From positions 1 through 64,000 of IMG/VR virus record IMGVR_UViG_3300042554_000984: 64,000 bases of DNA; one strand, 5' to 3'. The number at the start of each line of letters is the position of its first letter. The first letter of the stretch is position 1. The notes under the pieces are model-generated. The model was not told the DNA's origin. It worked only from the letters and a program-made list of their open reading frames with translations, and did not search any database. The translations under genes were made by a program, and so were the position numbers. This document shows positions 56,219 through 64,000 of this stretch, piece after piece. Source of the stretch: a virus.

Positions 56219-57259
56219 ATGAGCAACTACATCGACAGCAAGTACATCAACATCATCTCCCCTAGGCTGCAACGCTTTGGGTGGAAGAAGCAGAGCCTTG
56301 CTGTCTGTCGATGCCCCATCTGTGGAGACAGCCAGAAGTCCAAGAGCAAGACGAGGTTCTACTTCTACGAGAAGAAGGGCGGATTCTTCGTCCGTTGCCA
56401 CAATTGCGACTATGGCACCACCTTGGGGAAGTTCATCGAATACATCGATCCGTTCGTGTACAAGCAGTACATGCTTGAGAAGTACCGTGATGGTCTTGAG
56501 GGTCGCCATGACGGAAAGGCCGATGCCGAGAAGCAGTTCAAGTTTGAAAAGCCCGTGTTCGAAAGCAAGCGCAGGGAACTTCTGCTTGAATCCCTTGAGC
56601 CCTTGACCGATCTGCCCGATGACCACAAGGCGGTGGAATTCGTCAGGAACCGAAGGATTCCCGTGGAGCAATGGGAGAGGCTTTACTTCACGGAGGACTT
56701 TGGGTGGTGGGCCAAGCAAGTCGATCCCGAGATCGAATCCCCTCCCGACGAGCGGTTGGTCATTCCAATCATGCGTGGCAATCGATTGGTTGCAGCACAG
56801 GGAAGATCGCTGTCTTCCACGGCTTCCGGCAGGATCATTCGCTACATCACCATCAAGCGAGACAAGGACTTGCAGTCCATCTGGTTCGGCTTGGAGCGCA
56901 TCGACAAGACCAAGCCCGTGATTGTGGTCGAAGGACCGCTCGATTCGCTGTTCCTTCCCAACTGCGTGGCAATGCTTGGAGCAAAGCACATCGGTGAACT
57001 GCCTGCGGAACTTGAGGGATGCAACATTACCTTTGCCCTTGACAATGAGCCAAGGAACAAGGAAGTGGTGGGAATTTATCAAAAACTCGTGGAAGACGGA
57101 TACCGTGTCTGCTTCTGGCCTGAGAACATTCGGGTGAAGGACATCAACGACATGGTGATTGCAGGACACGAACCCAAGGAAATTGAAAGAACGATACGGG
57201 AAAATTCGTCAAGTGGGCTGATTGCCAGACTGAAACTGTCCACATGGCGGCATACATGA
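56219..57259 (+). CDS. 61: DNA primase (T4 gp61-like)
   Basis: 346 residues. N-terminal zinc finger CRCPICGDSQKSKSK ... VRCHNCDYGTT, then a TOPRIM-type catalytic part with VIVVEGPLDSLFLPNCVA, FALDNEPRNKEV and KDINDMVIAG. Start chosen from the promoter, since upstream codons lie in the promoter. It makes primers for gp43 with helicase gp41. Confidence 0.92.
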   Translation: MSNYIDSKYINIISPRLQRFGWKKQSLAVCRCPICGDSQKSKSKTRFYFYEKKGGFFVRCHNCDYGTTLGKFIEYIDPFVYKQYMLEKYRDGLEGRHDGKADAEKQFKFEKPVFESKRRELLLESLEPLTDLPDDHKAVEFVRNRRIPVEQWERLYFTEDFGWWAKQVDPEIESPPDERLVIPIMRGNRLVAAQGRSLSSTASGRIIRYITIKRDKDLQSIWFGLERIDKTKPVIVVEGPLDSLFLPNCVAMLGAKHIGELPAELEGCNITFALDNEPRNKEVVGIYQKLVEDGYRVCFWPENIRVKDINDMVIAGHEPKEIERTIRENSSSGLIARLKLSTWRHT

Positions 57260-57260
57260 A

Positions 57261-57268
57261 CTAAATAC
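57261..57268 (+). promoter_or_regulatory. T4-type late promoter box (leaderless class)
   Basis: CTAAATAC; TAAATA ends 5 nt before ATG 57273. Confidence 0.65.
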
Positions 57269-57272
57269 CAAC

Positions 57273-58010
57273 ATGAGCGAAGAATCAACAGAACAACCAC
57301 AGAATGACGAAACAGAAGTTCAGTCCTCTCCCATTGGCGATCTGATCGACCGTCTGCAAAGCAAGGACTTGATCGGAGGAAAGGACATGATTCGTTCCAT
57401 CCTCTTCTCCAAGTTGAGGGGACGGCTAGACACCCTCAATTCAACTACGGCTCCTATCGATGGAATCGAAGTCAATGAACCCGAGGTTGAGATTGCTGAA
57501 AGCGGCGTTGGTGCTGCCCTGACTCCTGACAAGCAGGGAACCGCCCGTAGAGGATTCAAGCCTCACTACCGTCAGTTCCCGACCGAGTTCGTGTGGACCG
57601 CCGAGAAGGATGGTCAAATCATCGACACCGCAAAGATGAACGCCGAGACTCTTGATCGGGCACAGGAAGCCATGAAGGAACTTGGCAAGATCATGGCCGA
57701 GAAGGGTGCGGAGGTCATCAAGATTCATGGTCGCGATGGCAAGGTTCTTTCGTCCATGAAAATCGGTGAGTCCGTGGAGGCCGGGGGGTGGAACCTAGGT
57801 GACTTGGACAAGATCACCGGAACAGGCAAGGCCATGGGTGCAAAGGTCAGCGACATGATGGTGAACATCCGCGAAAAGATCGTCAAGCGTGGCGAGAAGT
57901 TCGTCATCCTTTCCAAGGATGGCAGCAAGCAACTTGGCGAGTACGACAACCTTGCGGATGCCGAGAAACGCCTGCGGCAGATTGAGTATTTCAAGCACAT
58001 GAAGAAGTGA
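57273..58010 (+). CDS. late protein, possible head-core component, 245 aa
   Basis: Begins MSEESTEQPQNDETEVQSSP; IGDLIDRLQSKDLIGGKDMI then RSILFSKLRGRL resembles prohead-core helices. The C-terminal segment KFVILSKDGSKQLGEYDNLA then EKRLRQIEYFKHMKK is a common phage C-terminal module. Leaderless late start. Function inferred loosely. Confidence 0.6.
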   Translation: MSEESTEQPQNDETEVQSSPIGDLIDRLQSKDLIGGKDMIRSILFSKLRGRLDTLNSTTAPIDGIEVNEPEVEIAESGVGAALTPDKQGTARRGFKPHYRQFPTEFVWTAEKDGQIIDTAKMNAETLDRAQEAMKELGKIMAEKGAEVIKIHGRDGKVLSSMKIGESVEAGGWNLGDLDKITGTGKAMGAKVSDMMVNIREKIVKRGEKFVILSKDGSKQLGEYDNLADAEKRLRQIEYFKHMKK

Positions 58011-58024
58011 CAAGGAGATAGATC

Positions 58025-58768
58025 ATGCAAGTTACTGAAGTGTTGGGTGGGCGACCGAAGAGTGTCCTTGCTTTGGACAAGGGGTTCGTTGAATATATCG
58101 ATCATCTTGGCGATGACCTGACCGTGGTGAATGCGGCTCGGGTTTCGTTCCACAAGGAAAGCAGTTGGGAGTGGGAGGATTCACATGTCCCCCGTGGTCA
58201 TCTGTCCGAGAAGGACCAGAAACTCATCAAGTACCTTGCCAAGCACAAGCATTGGACACCTTTCGCTCACCCACAGGTGACGCTCCGAATCAAGGCTCCA
58301 ATCTTCGTTCGGACGCAACTCTTCAAGCACAAGGTAGGATTCACCGAGAACGAGGTTTCTCGTCGCTATATCTCTGAGCCGCCACAGGTCTATTACCCCC
58401 GTTGGCGTGGCAAGCCCACAAACGGCGCAAAGCAGGGTTCCGATGACTTTCTGCCCGTCAACGAAGAACTCAATACCATCAATCGACACTACGAGATGAC
58501 GGTCAGGGAGTCTCTTCTGACCTATCACGAACTAATTGATCGTGGGGTTGCACCCGAGCAGGCACGGGCGGTCTTGCCGCAGGGAACCTACACGGAGTGG
58601 TGGTGGACTGGATCTTTGTCCGCATATGCCCGTGTGTATGCACAGCGCATAGACGCACACGCACAATGGGAAGTTCAGCAGTATGCACAGGCCATCAATT
58701 TGATTATTGCGCCTTTGTTCAAGCATTCTTGGGCGGCACTCACGGAAAAGCCATCTGCGGGTATCTAA
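58025..58768 (+). CDS. thyX: flavin-dependent thymidylate synthase
   Basis: 247 residues. VVNAARVSFHKESSWEWEDS, the ThyX-motif region FKHKVGFTENEVSRRY (His and NExSRRY kept, KHK where RHR is usual), and EQARAVLPQGTYTEWWWTGS. It converts dUMP to dTMP using methylenetetrahydrofolate and FAD, complementing the phage dUTPase. GGAGATAG precedes ATG 58025. Confidence 0.92.
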   Translation: MQVTEVLGGRPKSVLALDKGFVEYIDHLGDDLTVVNAARVSFHKESSWEWEDSHVPRGHLSEKDQKLIKYLAKHKHWTPFAHPQVTLRIKAPIFVRTQLFKHKVGFTENEVSRRYISEPPQVYYPRWRGKPTNGAKQGSDDFLPVNEELNTINRHYEMTVRESLLTYHELIDRGVAPEQARAVLPQGTYTEWWWTGSLSAYARVYAQRIDAHAQWEVQQYAQAINLIIAPLFKHSWAALTEKPSAGI

Positions 58769-58772
58769 ATAC
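58765..58772 (+). promoter_or_regulatory. T4-type late promoter box (leaderless class)
   Basis: CTAAATAC overlapping the thyX stop; TAAATA ends 6 nt before ATG 58778. Confidence 0.65.
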
Positions 58773-58777
58773 CTTGC

Positions 58778-60232
58778 ATGGCCAAATTCCGAGACTTCAT
58801 AGGCAAGGAACCCGATCCCGAAGGGTTGGAAGAACTGTACAAGGAATTTCAGGAGTTCATGGAGGCTCCTGAGCCGGATGTAGTCTCGTCTGCAACATCC
58901 AAGCAAAAAATCCGAGTAGTGAGGGGTTCACCCGGCCCGAAGGGCGAAAAGGGTGACAAGGGAGACACCGGCGAACGGGGTCTTCGTGGTTTGCGTGGAA
59001 TCACAGGCCCAAGGGGCGAAAGAGGTGACCGTGGCGAGAAGGGCGACAAGGGCGAGCGTGGCGAAAAGGGTCCGCAGGGCGAAAGAGGTCCGCAAGGCGA
59101 GGTCGGCCCCCGTGGGGAAAAAGGAAGTGACGGGAAAGCGGGTGCCCAAGGCACACCTGGACCCCAAGGTCTTCGTGGCGAAAAAGGTGACAAGGGAGAC
59201 AGAGGAGAAGCAGGGCCGCAAGGACTGAAGGGGGTTGCTGGTCCCAAGGGGGACAAGGGAGAGAAGGGCGATGTAGGCCCACGGGGTATCGCTGGCCCCA
59301 AGGGAGACAAAGGAGATAAGGGCGATAAGGGAGACAAGGGTGAGCCGGGTCTTCAGGGAATCGCCGGAGTCGCGGGAGCCAAAGGAGAGAAGGGTGCTGT
59401 TGGTCCAGTTGGTCCGCAGGGCAAGCGTGGTTCCAAGGGACAAAAGGGTGACCGTGGAGAAAAGGGCGAGAAGGGTGATGTTGGTCCTGCCGGTCCACAA
59501 GGTGAGAAGGGTGCCACGGGAGACTCTGGCGTTCTTCATGCAATCTATCCACTCAAGTACGATCCCAAGTCAAAGACACTCAAGGTAGACCTTACCAACC
59601 TGAATCGCGGAACCACCGTACTGGGCAATCCCGGCGGCGGAATGGGTGAAGCATTCAAGTTCGTTGAAGTCGCAGGACAGCCCGGTCTTACTGCCATCCA
59701 GTATCAGGCAGAGACTCTTCGGTTCGATGCAGGCAACAATGTACAACTGATCACCAACCCTGCGACGAACAGCATAACCATATCCTCTTCGGGCACGAAC
59801 TTCTTCTATCAGCCCGATCCCCCGACATCGGGATTCACCGCCGGTTCACGATGGATGGATTCGGATGATGGACAGGAGTACATCTACATCAATGACGGCA
59901 ACACGCAGCAATGGGTGCAGCCCACGGTGAATCCTGCAATGGTGGTTGCCGTGACATCGGTAACGGGAAGCACATACCTAGCCACGGGTAGGGATCACTA
60001 CATCGGTGTCAACGCAACCGGACCCGTGACGATAACTCTTCCTTCCCTGCCGTTCACGGGAAGGGAAATCATCGTCAAGGATGAGTCGGGTCGGGCAGGA
60101 GAGCCTTATCGATACATCACCATAGTCGGTGCAACGGCGGCAGACACGGTTGACAACCAAGAGTCCGCAACCATCAATCTAAATAACGCAGGACTGCATT
60201 TCATATACAACAATGGGTGGAGAATAGTATGA
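58778..60232 (+). CDS. collagen-like fibre protein I
   Basis: 484 residues. N-terminal MAKFRDFIGKEPDPEGLEEL (leader-like), then about 200 residues of Gly-X-Y triplets rich in GEKGDKG (about 50-252) forming a collagen-type triple helix. A beta-rich C-terminal domain follows (FFYQPDPPTSGFTAGSRWMD ... SATINLNNAGLHFIYNNGWR). A trimeric virion fibre or appendage is likely. Lys/Glu-rich triplets suit a stable helix without hydroxyproline. Confidence 0.88.
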   Translation: MAKFRDFIGKEPDPEGLEELYKEFQEFMEAPEPDVVSSATSKQKIRVVRGSPGPKGEKGDKGDTGERGLRGLRGITGPRGERGDRGEKGDKGERGEKGPQGERGPQGEVGPRGEKGSDGKAGAQGTPGPQGLRGEKGDKGDRGEAGPQGLKGVAGPKGDKGEKGDVGPRGIAGPKGDKGDKGDKGDKGEPGLQGIAGVAGAKGEKGAVGPVGPQGKRGSKGQKGDRGEKGEKGDVGPAGPQGEKGATGDSGVLHAIYPLKYDPKSKTLKVDLTNLNRGTTVLGNPGGGMGEAFKFVEVAGQPGLTAIQYQAETLRFDAGNNVQLITNPATNSITISSSGTNFFYQPDPPTSGFTAGSRWMDSDDGQEYIYINDGNTQQWVQPTVNPAMVVAVTSVTGSTYLATGRDHYIGVNATGPVTITLPSLPFTGREIIVKDESGRAGEPYRYITIVGATAADTVDNQESATINLNNAGLHFIYNNGWRIV

Positions 60233-61464
60233 GTTACCTTTTCAACGATCAAGTGCAATTCAAGGGAAATGCAGTAGATGCCTTCAACCGATTGAAAGTC
60301 TCTGCACCTTTCACGCTTTTCGACAGCCAGAATCGCTATCAGATGAACGACAAGTGGGACACATTCGGTGCCACCGGAGGTACTGCCACATTCGCAGTAC
60401 TTGAAAGCGCCATCAACATGACCGTGGGAACAACGGCAGGAAGCAAGGTCACACGGGAAACCAAGAGGGTGTTCCCCTACCAACCCGGCAAGTCCCTGCT
60501 CGTCCTCAACACCTTTGCAATGAACACTCCCAAGGATGGTCTGTTGCAGCGGGTAGGGTATTTCGGCATCACGGGAGGGGCGACCGCATCCGTTCCCTTC
60601 AATGGCATCTACTTGCAGCAAGACGGGCTCACGATGTCCATGTGCTTGGCTAGTGCGTCACTTGGCAACACAATCACGGTCAATCAGTCAAATTGGAATG
60701 GAGACAAGTTCGATGGAAACGGAGAGTCGGGAAGGACTCTTGATCCAACCAAGGGAAACATAATGTGGATGGACATTGAATGGCTCGGTGTCGGTGATGT
60801 GAGGACAGGGTTCATTGTAGATGGACGGCCAATCGTTGCCCATACATTCCACAACGACAACCTGAATCCAACGACCTACATGACAACGGCGATATTGCCG
60901 ATTCGGTATGAACTGATGAATACCAAGGGGCAGACCGGAAGCAGCACGATGAAGCAGATATGCTCATCCGTGATAAGCGAGGGTGGATATGAAGGATTCA
61001 GCCGCAGACACAATGTCACCCATAACGGAGCAACCCTAAAGACCCTGACCACGGCGGGGGTGCAGTATCCGATCATCGCACTTCGACTCAATTCCAATCG
61101 GCTCGACAGCGTTGTGGTTCCTTCCAACATCAATGCCGTGATTCAGGAAACCAGCAACAACAAGCCCAACACGGCACAGTATCGCATACTGTTCAACCCA
61201 TCGATAAGCGGCGGTTCATGGGTCACCCACTACAACGGAAATGTTGACTACAACAACACAATGGCAAGCATAACTGGTGGAACCGACATCATAGGCGGAT
61301 ACATCAGCAGCAGCGGATCTTTGGTAATATCGGATGTCAATGACTTCAATTTCCAAATCGGAAGAACCCAACTTGGAGTTAGCGATGTGATCGTGTTCAC
61401 CATGACACCAATCTATGATGGTGCAAAGATATGCGCTGACTTCTCTTGGTTTGAGATCATCTGA
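60229..61464 (+). CDS. virion appendage/structural protein
   Basis: 411 residues from ATG 60229 (ATGA overlap). [20 protein letters not shown] then [19 protein letters not shown] is a phage structural-protein N-terminus; the rest is beta-rich ([20 protein letters not shown]). Lies between two collagen-like fibres, so probably part of the same appendage. A CTAAATAA at 60179 inside the previous gene may add transcription. Confidence 0.75.
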   Translation: MSYLFNDQVQFKGNAVDAFNRLKVSAPFTLFDSQNRYQMNDKWDTFGATGGTATFAVLESAINMTVGTTAGSKVTRETKRVFPYQPGKSLLVLNTFAMNTPKDGLLQRVGYFGITGGATASVPFNGIYLQQDGLTMSMCLASASLGNTITVNQSNWNGDKFDGNGESGRTLDPTKGNIMWMDIEWLGVGDVRTGFIVDGRPIVAHTFHNDNLNPTTYMTTAILPIRYELMNTKGQTGSSTMKQICSSVISEGGYEGFSRRHNVTHNGATLKTLTTAGVQYPIIALRLNSNRLDSVVVPSNINAVIQETSNNKPNTAQYRILFNPSISGGSWVTHYNGNVDYNNTMASITGGTDIIGGYISSSGSLVISDVNDFNFQIGRTQLGVSDVIVFTMTPIYDGAKICADFSWFEII

Positions 61465-62999
61465 TGCCCTTGGACTTTCCGTCGAATCCCTTCCTAAACC
61501 AGGTCTATGCTGCCAATGGCAAGGCTTGGCGATGGAACGGAGCCGCATGGGAGACACACAACGCATCCCTTACGGTTGATTATGTCTCGGACATTAACGG
61601 CATATCCGGCAGCGTATCACTCACGGCTGGTGCAAATGTAACCATCACGAAGTCGGGACAGACCCTGACAATTGCGTCTAGCGGAGGCGGCGGTGGAGGA
61701 ACAGGAAGCGGCGCAAATGGTGCCACAGGAGCAACAGGTGCTACTGGTCCTGTGGGTGCCACAGGTCCGCAGGGTGCTACTGGTTCCACGGGTCCGCAGG
61801 GTGCCACGGGTACACAAGGCCCAACAGGCCCACAGGGTGCAACGGGTACACAAGGCCCAACAGGCCCACAGGGTGCAACAGGTCCTCAAGGAGAAATTGG
61901 CCCTCAAGGCATTCAGGGTGAAAGTTTTTACTTTAGAGGCCCTTACGGTGGTTCAGAGATTGTTTATAATCTCAATGATGTAGTTACATTCATTGGCAAT
62001 TCTTATATTTGTTTAACTAATGGTCTTACTGGCTCTCAACCAGATTCTTTAGTGGGTTGGGATGTATTTGTAGAAAAGGGTTCAACTGGCCCACAGGGTG
62101 CAACAGGTCCGCAAGGTGCAACTGGTGCAAATTCAACTGTTCCCGGCCCAACAGGCCCAACAGGTCTGCAAGGTGCAACGGGCTCACAGGGTGCAACGGG
62201 TACACAAGGCCCAACAGGCCCACAGGGTGCAACGGGTACACAAGGATCAACAGGCCCACAGGGTGCAACAGGTCCGCAAGGTGCAACGGGCTCACAGGGT
62301 GCCACGGGTGCTACAGGAAGAATAGCGTTCACCTATGGTGCAACTGCTCCATCTTCGCCTCAAATGGGAGATCAATGGCTCAATGAAGTCAATGGAAATC
62401 TTTATACTTGGCTGGTCGATGAGGGAGAAGGAACAGGCCAATGGGTCAACTACAACACAAGCATCACGACAATAGGTGGCGATGGTGCAACAGGAGTCAA
62501 CAAATTTACCTACAGTTCTATGGAACCAACTGGTTCCACATCTGGAGATGAATGGCTGAATTCTGTTGACGGGAAACTCTACACCTACCTTGTGGATGCA
62601 GGCGAAGTGACAGGACAATGGGTAGAACTTTCCGTGATTCCCGATGCCATAAACACATCGTTCCGTGGACCATCAGGAAACACCTTGGGACCATTGACAT
62701 TCTCTCAGCAGGCTACATCCGACTATACGCTTGTCATTGGTGATTCTGCCAAGACCATAGAGATGGTATATGGTTCTGCCAACACATTGCAGATTCCCTC
62801 ATACTCCAATGTTGCATTCCCCACGGGTACTCAGATCATGGTCATGCAGGCTGGGGCAGGGAACACATCATTGACAGGGGCTGCCGGTGTTACCCTGAAT
62901 TCAAGAAATTCAATGTTTTCTCTGAACGGCCAATGGTCGGTCGTGACTCTTGTAAATAGGTCAATAGATACTTGGGTCGTACACGGAGACTTGGCCTGA
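61464..62999 (+). CDS. collagen-like (GAT-type) fibre protein II
   Basis: 511 residues. N-terminal phage adaptor-like [20 protein letters not shown] then [11 protein letters not shown]. Two Gly-X-Y blocks (about 82-153 and 206-289) of GPQGATG repeats flank an AT-rich module ([20 protein letters not shown] ... GWDVFVEKG) resembling small carbohydrate-binding modules. Then come two related GDxWLN domains ([20 protein letters not shown] and [19 protein letters not shown]) and a beta-rich tip. A receptor-contacting fibre is likely. Confidence 0.88.
   Translation: MPLDFPSNPFLNQVYAANGKAWRWNGAAWETHNASLTVDYVSDINGISGSVSLTAGANVTITKSGQTLTIASSGGGGGGTGSGANGATGATGATGPVGATGPQGATGSTGPQGATGTQGPTGPQGATGTQGPTGPQGATGPQGEIGPQGIQGESFYFRGPYGGSEIVYNLNDVVTFIGNSYICLTNGLTGSQPDSLVGWDVFVEKGSTGPQGATGPQGATGANSTVPGPTGPTGLQGATGSQGATGTQGPTGPQGATGTQGSTGPQGATGPQGATGSQGATGATGRIAFTYGATAPSSPQMGDQWLNEVNGNLYTWLVDEGEGTGQWVNYNTSITTIGGDGATGVNKFTYSSMEPTGSTSGDEWLNSVDGKLYTYLVDAGEVTGQWVELSVIPDAINTSFRGPSGNTLGPLTFSQQATSDYTLVIGDSAKTIEMVYGSANTLQIPSYSNVAFPTGTQIMVMQAGAGNTSLTGAAGVTLNSRNSMFSLNGQWSVVTLVNRSIDTWVVHGDLA
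61707..61925 (+). repeat. Gly-X-Y coding repeats, block 1
   Basis: Tandem 9-27 bp units coding GATGPQ/GPT; near-identical units such as ACAAGGCCCAACAGGCCC recur. Confidence 0.8.
62080..62330 (+). repeat. Gly-X-Y coding repeats, block 2
   Basis: Same unit family as block 1, likely substrate for recombination. Lies after the AT-rich module. Confidence 0.8.
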
Positions 63000-64000
63000 T
63001 GGGAGCAGAAGATATCATCATAAAGTTGAAGCGTGGTGTTTCGGGTGGGGCAGCACCGACTGGCCTGACCCACGGTGAACTTGCCATAAACACCACGGAT
63101 GTCCGTCTGTATGTTGGTTCCTTGACTGGCTCGGTTCTGGCGATAAACAACAGGTTCTTCACCGGGGCTACCGCTCCCGATTACCCAATCGAAGGAGACA
63201 GATGGTACAACGGCACATATGAAAGTGCCTACATCTCTGGTTCTTGGCAGGCTGTGGGCGGTGGAGGTGGAACTGGATCATTCAATCCTGCAAACTTGCT
63301 GATGTTTGTCGCTGGGGCAAGTGGTTCTGGCGGAATTACCTTCTCGGGAAATTTTACGATCACCAACAATCTTGGTGGAACTACTGAAATTCTAAACGGT
63401 CTGACCGTTGTTGGGGGAATCACAGGAAGCATTCTGACCGCAACCCAACCAAATATCACCTTGGTGGGAATCCTTTCCTCGCTTACTGCATCGGGGCTGA
63501 TCTCTGCAAACGCCGGTCTGTCGGCAAGCAACCTGTTTGTTACCAATGGTGCCACCTTTGGCTCCAACATCTATGCGCCAAACATGGTCACGGGTGTCAA
63601 TGGAATCACAGGTGCGGTAACCATCACATCCGGTTCCAACATCACGATCACTCAGTCGGGCAAACAGATAACAATAGCGGCTGCTGCAACTCCCGCAACT
63701 CTTGCCACCTCAAGTGTTACCGGTGTTGCCTCTTTCCGTGCAGCGGACTTTGATGTATCTGTGACTGGTTCGGTGAGTCTCACGGGAACCGTGGCAAGAA
63801 CCAATGTTTCTCAGACATTCACCGGATTGCAGACATTTGGTTCCGGCATTTCTGGCAACGGCATCACGGGAACTTTGCTGACTTCGACGCAGCCAAACAT
63901 AACATTGCTTGGTTCGTTGTCTGCGCTTACTGCTGCCAATGTTCAGGTTTCTGGCGGTGGGCTCAGCGTAACAGGCGGAATCGCGGGAACAATAGTTACG
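62999..64000 (+). CDS. tail-fibre-like protein, cut by the right window edge
   Basis: ATG 62999 (TGATG overlap), open to the window end (334 codons). Begins [20 protein letters not shown] then THGELAINTTDVRLYVGS, a typical phage fibre N-terminus that marks attachment repeats. Degenerate internal repeats follow (TATQPNITLVGILSSLTA and TSTQPNITLLGSLSALTA), as in shaft domains of long tail fibres. Ser/Thr/Gly-rich. Partner to the two collagen-like proteins. Confidence 0.85.
   Translation, partial: MGAEDIIIKLKRGVSGGAAPTGLTHGELAINTTDVRLYVGSLTGSVLAINNRFFTGATAPDYPIEGDRWYNGTYESAYISGSWQAVGGGGGTGSFNPANLLMFVAGASGSGGITFSGNFTITNNLGGTTEILNGLTVVGGITGSILTATQPNITLVGILSSLTASGLISANAGLSASNLFVTNGATFGSNIYAPNMVTGVNGITGAVTITSGSNITITQSGKQITIAAAATPATLATSSVTGVASFRAADFDVSVTGSVSLTGTVARTNVSQTFTGLQTFGSGISGNGITGTLLTSTQPNITLLGSLSALTAANVQVSGGGLSVTGGIAGTIVT

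Noticed and set aside
56048-57169. 373-codon minus-strand frame opposite the primase
   Set aside because: The zinc finger and TOPRIM-like motifs are on the plus strand; this is a shadow.
58849-59552. Several minus-strand Pro/Leu-rich frames in the collagen gene
   Set aside because: Artefacts of Gly-X-Y repeats read in other frames.
61707-62330. CRISPR-like array
   Set aside because: The repeats are in-frame Gly-X-Y codons without spacers of even length.

Overview
The window is about 64 kb of a tailed, T4-like phage (or prophage-like) genome with densely packed genes and about 50% GC. The T4 replication set is unmistakable: sliding clamp gp45, clamp loader gp44/gp62, RegA, B-family polymerase gp43, UvsX, helicase gp41 and primase gp61. 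T4-type late promoter boxes (TATAAATA, here mostly CTAAATA or GATAAATA) stand in front of virion and accessory genes. Early-type genes carry TTGACT-N16/17-TATACT promoters. The best host clue is a secreted subtilase whose C-terminus carries the paired dockerin-like motif (CPADLNGD...DLGI...LWG) typical of Planctomycetota, Phycisphaerae in particular. A planctomycete host is an inference from that one protein.

Layout. 1-4.8 kb: leftward operons, ending with a large HEXXH + VWA protein. 5.1-7.6 kb: a divergent MoxR/CobS-like AAA ATPase and small proteins among strong RNA hairpins. 8.9-18.3 kb: accessory and putative internal-head genes, including an R-S-ExE ADP-ribosyltransferase, an EF-hand protein, a PD-(D/E)XK nuclease candidate, an outer-membrane barrel and a papain-like protein. 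Many of these begin with a MxxFxxYISEA-type leader resembling the T4 capsid-targeting sequence. 19.3-19.6 kb: tRNA cluster (Leu, Gly, Asn and one odd tRNA-like RNA). 19.7-21.9 kb: two secreted serine proteases. 22-33.8 kb: replication and nucleotide genes (dUTPase, DUF1599, SpeD), an endolysin candidate, and a DNA methyltransferase gene split by HNH endonucleases. 33.8-44.1 kb: a sugar and glycan operon with a partly duplicated module containing two Kre2/Mnt1-like (GT15) glycosyltransferases, a GDP-mannose dehydratase, FkbM methyltransferases, a kinase-aldolase fusion and a sugar nucleotidyltransferase. 44.2-46.7 kb: helicase and a GroES-like protein. 46.8-51.5 kb: a ligase-like protein and a 1,061-residue nucleotidyltransferase/ATP-grasp/retropepsin-like polyprotein. 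51.5-64 kb: virion proteins, lipoprotein, primase, ThyX, then collagen-like and fibre proteins running off the right edge.

Two features recur. First, in many transcription units the -10 or late box lies so close to the start codon that the mRNA should be leaderless; the late leaderless group keeps 5-6 nt between TAAATA and ATG, placing the A of ATG at or next to +1. Promoters with longer leaders nearly all have a Shine-Dalgarno sequence. Second, accessory genes appear to arrive as modules: AT-rich inserts, HNH insertions and duplicated glycosyltransferase units.
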